Below the pieces are notes generated by a model that worked only from the letters and a program-made list of their open reading frames with translations, searched no databases and had not been told where the DNA came from. A DNA stretch of 64,000 nucleotides from Streptomyces sp. NBC_00448 (GTDB lineage Bacteria; Actinomycetota; Actinomycetes; Streptomycetales; Streptomycetaceae): contig NZ_CP107913.1 in NCBI RefSeq assembly GCF_036014115.1, positions 6,007,501 to 6,071,500 on the forward strand, in the 5' to 3' direction. Below, piece after piece: positions 60,666 through 64,000 of this stretch (the first letter of the stretch is position 1; every line of letters begins with the position of its first letter). The position numbers and the translations under genes are program-made.

Positions 60666-63410
60666 TCAGTCGGAGTGGGCGAGTTCCAGGTCGACGTCTC
60701 CGTCGCCGTCGCGTTCGTGGTCGGTCAGCCGGACGGTCGCGGGGAAGGGCGGGTAGCCCATGGTGAGGAGGGTGTAGCTGCCCGGGTAGAGGTTGGCGAA
60801 GGCGTAGGAGCCGTCCTCGGCGGTGCGGGCCTCGGCGACCTGGTGGCCGTCGGCGTCCCGCAGGACGACCTTCGCGTCCTCGACGGGCTCGCCGTCGGCG
60901 CGGCGTACGGTGCCGGTGAGCGAGCCCGTGCCGGTCAACACCAGGTCGCAGTCGACCTGGTGGCCGGCGGTGAGCACGCTCGCGGTCTGCGGGTGGTGCC
61001 CGGGGGCGCCCGCCACCAGGACGTAGGAACCGTTGCCCGGGGCCGGCAGCGAGAAGGCGCCGTCCGGGGCGGCCTGGGCCCGGGCGGCCTGGCGGCCGTC
61101 CGAGGCGATCAGGGTGAGCTCGGCGCGCGGCACCGGCAGCCCGGCCGCGCCGGTCACCCGCCCGCGCACCAGCGGACCGGGGGTCGGGCCGGCGCCCGGC
61201 GTGACCCCGACCCCGGGCGCGGCGGCGGTCGCGAACCCGGGGGTGGCAGTGGCCGCGAACTCCTCGGCCTCCTCCTCGGCCGGCTCGACCGCCAGATGCG
61301 GCAGCCGCTTGTCCAGCCACCTCGGCAGCCACCAGTTGGCCGGGCCGAACAGGTGCATCAGGGCCGGCACCAGCACCGTGCGCAGGATGAACGCGTCCAG
61401 CGCCACCGCCCCGGCCAGACCGATGCCGAACATCGCCAGCACCCGCTGCCCGCTGAGCACGAAGGCCGCGAAGACGCAGATCATGATGACGGCCGCGGAG
61501 TTGATCACCCGGCTGGTCTCGGCGAGGCCGACCCGTACCGCCCGCGCGTTGTCCCGGGTGTGCACCCACTCCTCGTGCATCCGGCTGACCAGGAACACCT
61601 GGTAGTCCATCGACAGGCCGAAGAGCAGCGACAGCATGATCACCGGCAGGAAGGCGTCCACCGGTCCCGCCCGCCCGGCGAGCGCACCGCCCCAGCCCCA
61701 CTGGAAGACCGCGACCAGCACCCCGAAGGAGGCCGCGGCCGCCACCAGGTTCATCACGGCAGCGGTCAGCGGCACCACCAGCGAGCGGAACGCGAACAGC
61801 AGCAGCACGAAGCCGAGCGCGATGATCACCCCGATGAACAGCGGCAACTTGCCGTACAGCACCGTGGAGAAGTCCTCGAACATCGCGGTCTGGCCGCCGA
61901 CGTACGCCCGCATGGTGCTGCCCCTCTCGGCCGCGGGCACCACGTCGTCACGCAGGTGGTCGATCAGGTCGGACGTCGCCTTGTCCTGCGGGGAGGTGGT
62001 CGGCACCGCCTCCACCAGCGCGACCTTCTGGCCGGCCTTCATCGGCATCTGGGCCGCGTAGGCGATGCCGTGGGTGGCGCGCAGATGCGTCACCAGGCCG
62101 TCCAGCGCCGCCTGGTCGCCCGCGGACGGCACCTCGGCGAGGATCGTCAGCGGGCCGTTGAAGCCGGGCCCGAAGCCATCGGCCAGCATGTCGTACGCCT
62201 TGCGGGTGGTGGTGCCGGCCGGGTTGTTGCCCTGGTCGGAGGAGCCGAGCCGCAAGGACAGCGCCGGGATCGCCAGCGTCGCCATCACCACGACCGCGAC
62301 CGCCGCGAGCGAGCGCGGGTGCCGCTGGAGGAAGCCCGACCAGCGCGCCGCCGGGCCGTTGGCCTGCTCGACCTGCGGCCCCGACGCGGCCAGCGCCCGC
62401 CGCTGCCGGCGGCTGAGCACCCGCAGCCCGAGCAGGCCGAGCAGCGCGGGCAGCAGCGTCATCGCCGCCGCCACGGTGATCACGACCGTCAACGCGGCTG
62501 CCACGGCAACGCCGTTGAGGAAGGTCAGCCGCAGGGTGAACATGCCCAGCAGCGCGATGCACACCGTGCCGCCCGCGAACAGCACAGCCCGGCCCGAGGT
62601 GTTGAGCGCGACGACCGCCGCGTCCTCCGGGCTGCGGCCGCGCAGGATCGCCCTACGGTGCCGGGTGACGATGAACAGCGCGTAGTCGATGCCGACGCCC
62701 AGCCCCACCAGCGTCGCCAACTCCGGTGCGAAGTCGGCCACATCCATGCCGTGGCTGAGCAGGATGATCGCCGAGGACGCGATGCCGATGCCGAACAGCG
62801 CGGTGACGATCGGCAGCAGCATCCCGAACAGCGAGCCCAGCGCCAGGAAGAGCACCACCCCGGCGGCCGCGATGCCGATGCCCTCGGCGAGTTCGGGCAG
62901 CGGCTGCTCGGCCTGCGCCGGCTTGGCGCCGCCGACCTCGACCCGCAGCCCGGGCGCCCGCGCCGCGTGCGCGGTGTCGATCAACGACTGCGCCTGCCCG
63001 TTGGACAGTTCGCCGCCGATCTTGGTGTACGTCACGGTGGCGTACGCGGTCCGGCCGTCCTTGCTGATCTGCGCCGCGCCCGCCGGGTCGTACGGGCTGA
63101 CCACCGCGCCGACGTCCTTCTGGTGCGCGATCCGCGCCAGCGCCGGGGCGATCCGCTGCCGCACCTGGGCGTCGCGCACCGAACCGGAGTCCACGTGCCA
63201 CACCACGGTGTCGGCCTCGCCGGACTGCTCGGGCACCGCCTTGCCCATCAGATCGAGCACCTTCGCGGACTCGGTGCCCTTCAGCGAGAACGCGTTGGAG
63301 TACGCGTCCCCGGCCATCCGGCCCGCGCCGCCCACGATCAGCAGCGCCGCCGACCACAGCAGGATCACCCACCACTTGTGCCGGAAGCACCAGCGCGCCA
63401 CACCCGCCAC
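60666..63410 (-). CDS. MMPL/RND-family exporter with C-terminal carboxypeptidase-regulatory-like repeats
   Basis: 914 residues from GTG 63410 (GGGGGATG upstream). Two MMPL halves: helix 1 (WWVILLWSAALLIVGGA), GLGVGIDYALFIVTRHR in helix 4, and the second-half equivalent LLFGLSMDYQVFLVSRMHEE; the conserved Asp-Tyr pairs (IDY, MDY) mark proton relay sites. After the last helix (about 685) the protein continues with two beta-type carboxypeptidase-regulatory-like repeats (RGRVTGAAGLPVPRAELTL and TGTVRRADGEPVEDAKVVL). These soluble C-terminal modules are not standard in MMPL lipid exporters. Divergent from a response-regulator gene. Confidence 0.88.
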   Translation of the reverse strand: MAGVARWCFRHKWWVILLWSAALLIVGGAGRMAGDAYSNAFSLKGTESAKVLDLMGKAVPEQSGEADTVVWHVDSGSVRDAQVRQRIAPALARIAHQKDVGAVVSPYDPAGAAQISKDGRTAYATVTYTKIGGELSNGQAQSLIDTAHAARAPGLRVEVGGAKPAQAEQPLPELAEGIGIAAAGVVLFLALGSLFGMLLPIVTALFGIGIASSAIILLSHGMDVADFAPELATLVGLGVGIDYALFIVTRHRRAILRGRSPEDAAVVALNTSGRAVLFAGGTVCIALLGMFTLRLTFLNGVAVAAALTVVITVAAAMTLLPALLGLLGLRVLSRRQRRALAASGPQVEQANGPAARWSGFLQRHPRSLAAVAVVVMATLAIPALSLRLGSSDQGNNPAGTTTRKAYDMLADGFGPGFNGPLTILAEVPSAGDQAALDGLVTHLRATHGIAYAAQMPMKAGQKVALVEAVPTTSPQDKATSDLIDHLRDDVVPAAERGSTMRAYVGGQTAMFEDFSTVLYGKLPLFIGVIIALGFVLLLFAFRSLVVPLTAAVMNLVAAAASFGVLVAVFQWGWGGALAGRAGPVDAFLPVIMLSLLFGLSMDYQVFLVSRMHEEWVHTRDNARAVRVGLAETSRVINSAAVIMICVFAAFVLSGQRVLAMFGIGLAGAVALDAFILRTVLVPALMHLFGPANWWLPRWLDKRLPHLAVEPAEEEAEEFAATATPGFATAAAPGVGVTPGAGPTPGPLVRGRVTGAAGLPVPRAELTLIASDGRQAARAQAAPDGAFSLPAPGNGSYVLVAGAPGHHPQTASVLTAGHQVDCDLVLTGTGSLTGTVRRADGEPVEDAKVVLRDADGHQVAEARTAEDGSYAFANLYPGSYTLLTMGYPPFPATVRLTDHERDGDGDVDLELAHSD

Positions 63411-63501
63411 GTCACATCCCCCATCGTCGGTCGAAGTCGCACCCGAACCCCGAACGGCCCGTCCCTTCAGCGTCCGTGGCCGCGCACCCCCTCACCAAGC
63501 C

Positions 63502-63533
63502 GAACCGCGTTCTCTCAAGGAACTCCAAAGTTC
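63502..63533 (+). promoter_or_regulatory. GAAC/GTTC dyads upstream of the response-regulator gene
   Basis: GAAC-cgc-GTTC (63502-63512) and GAACT-ccaa-AGTTC (63520-63533) lie 43-74 nt before the ATG at 63576, in the divergent gap with the MMPL gene. Confidence 0.35.
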
Positions 63534-63575
63534 GCCGCCGTCCGCCCGCCACACCGCCCACGGATACTGAGGGGC

Positions 63576-64000
63576 ATGGACGCCACCGTGCTCATCGTCG
63601 AAGACGAACCCGGTATCGCCGACATCCTGCGAATCACCCTGAAATACAACGGATTCACGGTATACGAGGCGGCCACCGGCCGGCAGGCGCTGGCCGCCGC
63701 CCGGGAGCACCGGCCGGACCTGGTGCTGCTCGACGTGATGCTGCCCGACGGCAACGGCTTCGAGGTGTGCCGGGCGCTGCGCGAGGAGCGTGCCGCCGAA
63801 GGCGCGGGGCCGGACGGCGACCGGACCGACGCGCCCGCGGTCATCTTCGTCACCGCCCGCGACGCCCCGCGCGACGTCGTGGCCGGACTCGCCCTCGGCG
63901 GCGACGACTACATCACCAAGCCCTTCGGGGTCGACGAAGTGGTGGCCCGGGTGCACGCGGTGCTGCGCCGCACCCGCCGCGACCCGCTGCCCGCCGCGCG
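63576..64000 (+). CDS. OmpR-family response regulator, N-terminal part (runs off the window)
   Basis: The receiver domain is complete: VLIVEDEPGIADIL (acidic pair E9/D10), D53 in LVLLDVMLPDGNGFEV (phosphoacceptor), the Thr in FVTARD and the Lys in DDYITKPF. A short Glu/Gly/Asp insert (about 70-87) separates helix 3 and strand 4, which is unusual. The reading frame is open at 64000; the DNA-binding domain and any kinase gene lie beyond. Confidence 0.85.
   Translation, partial: MDATVLIVEDEPGIADILRITLKYNGFTVYEAATGRQALAAAREHRPDLVLLDVMLPDGNGFEVCRALREERAAEGAGPDGDRTDAPAVIFVTARDAPRDVVAGLALGGDDYITKPFGVDEVVARVHAVLRRTRRDPLPAA

Overview
The window is a very GC-rich, gene-dense actinobacterial chromosome segment, almost certainly from Streptomyces or a close Streptomycetaceae relative. 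The evidence is extreme third-position GC, GTG starts, many 4-base ATGA gene overlaps, HATPase/Scr1-XRE/DUF397 genes, a Tat-exported glycosidase-like enzyme, and a core gene order (pcrA, M23 peptidase, icmB, sucCD, purN-purH, folD, mdh, a D-Ala-D-Ala carboxypeptidase beside an SCO4848-like gene) that matches from memory the central S. coelicolor chromosome. No tRNA, rRNA, CRISPR array, insertion sequence with a transposase, or prophage was seen.

Region 1 (1-12.1 kb): the end of pcrA, a membrane-anchored M23 peptidase, a lipase, the B12-binding mutase subunit icmB, then a divergent five-gene module: SWIM zinc-finger protein and DUF5691 protein leftward, and MoxR-type AAA ATPase, DUF5682 protein and VWA protein rightward. 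The divergent promoter region carries a perfect 13-bp inverted repeat whose two arms are TTGTCAGTG elements. The leftward one has exact spacing to a TAnnnT -10 element, the layout of PafBC-dependent, RecA-independent DNA-damage promoters. This is my leading candidate for an undescribed system.

Region 2 (12.1-30.4 kb): central metabolism (sucCD, purN, purH, folD, mdh) with membrane proteins, a membrane-anchored sigma-like protein, an MFS/ArsR pair with a clear operator, an XRE regulator and a secreted PEBP-family protein.

Region 3 (30.4-46.9 kb): cell-envelope functions: an LCP ligase, a MocR/AhpD pair, a DMT transporter, a 2'-5' RNA ligase-like protein, trpS, rocD, then a decaprenylphosphoryl-arabinose-type set (dprE2, dprE1, PAP2 phosphatase, UbiA prenyltransferase, GtrA) followed by YihY and a D-Ala-D-Ala carboxypeptidase whose tail overlaps yihY antisense for 221 bases.

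Region 4 (46.9-64 kb): accessory genes. These are an HTH/AAA-ATPase/PIN operon, an HATPase/Scr1/DUF397 set, a Tat-secreted six-hairpin-type enzyme, an HTH-ImmA gene with a frame-broken PIN-like partner, an orphan hoxX, a TetR-DUF393-membrane protein operon with twin operators, an MMPL exporter with carboxypeptidase-regulatory-like repeats, and the start of an OmpR-type response regulator.

Four intergenic clusters (21.5, 24.0, 35.3 and 39.3 kb) hold a modular repeat family. A 32-nt hairpin-bearing segment takes the place of 2 nt inside a shorter repeat, two copies are bounded by about 49-bp inverted repeats like a MITE, and the repeat edge sits 2-3 nt from the stop codons of three unrelated genes.
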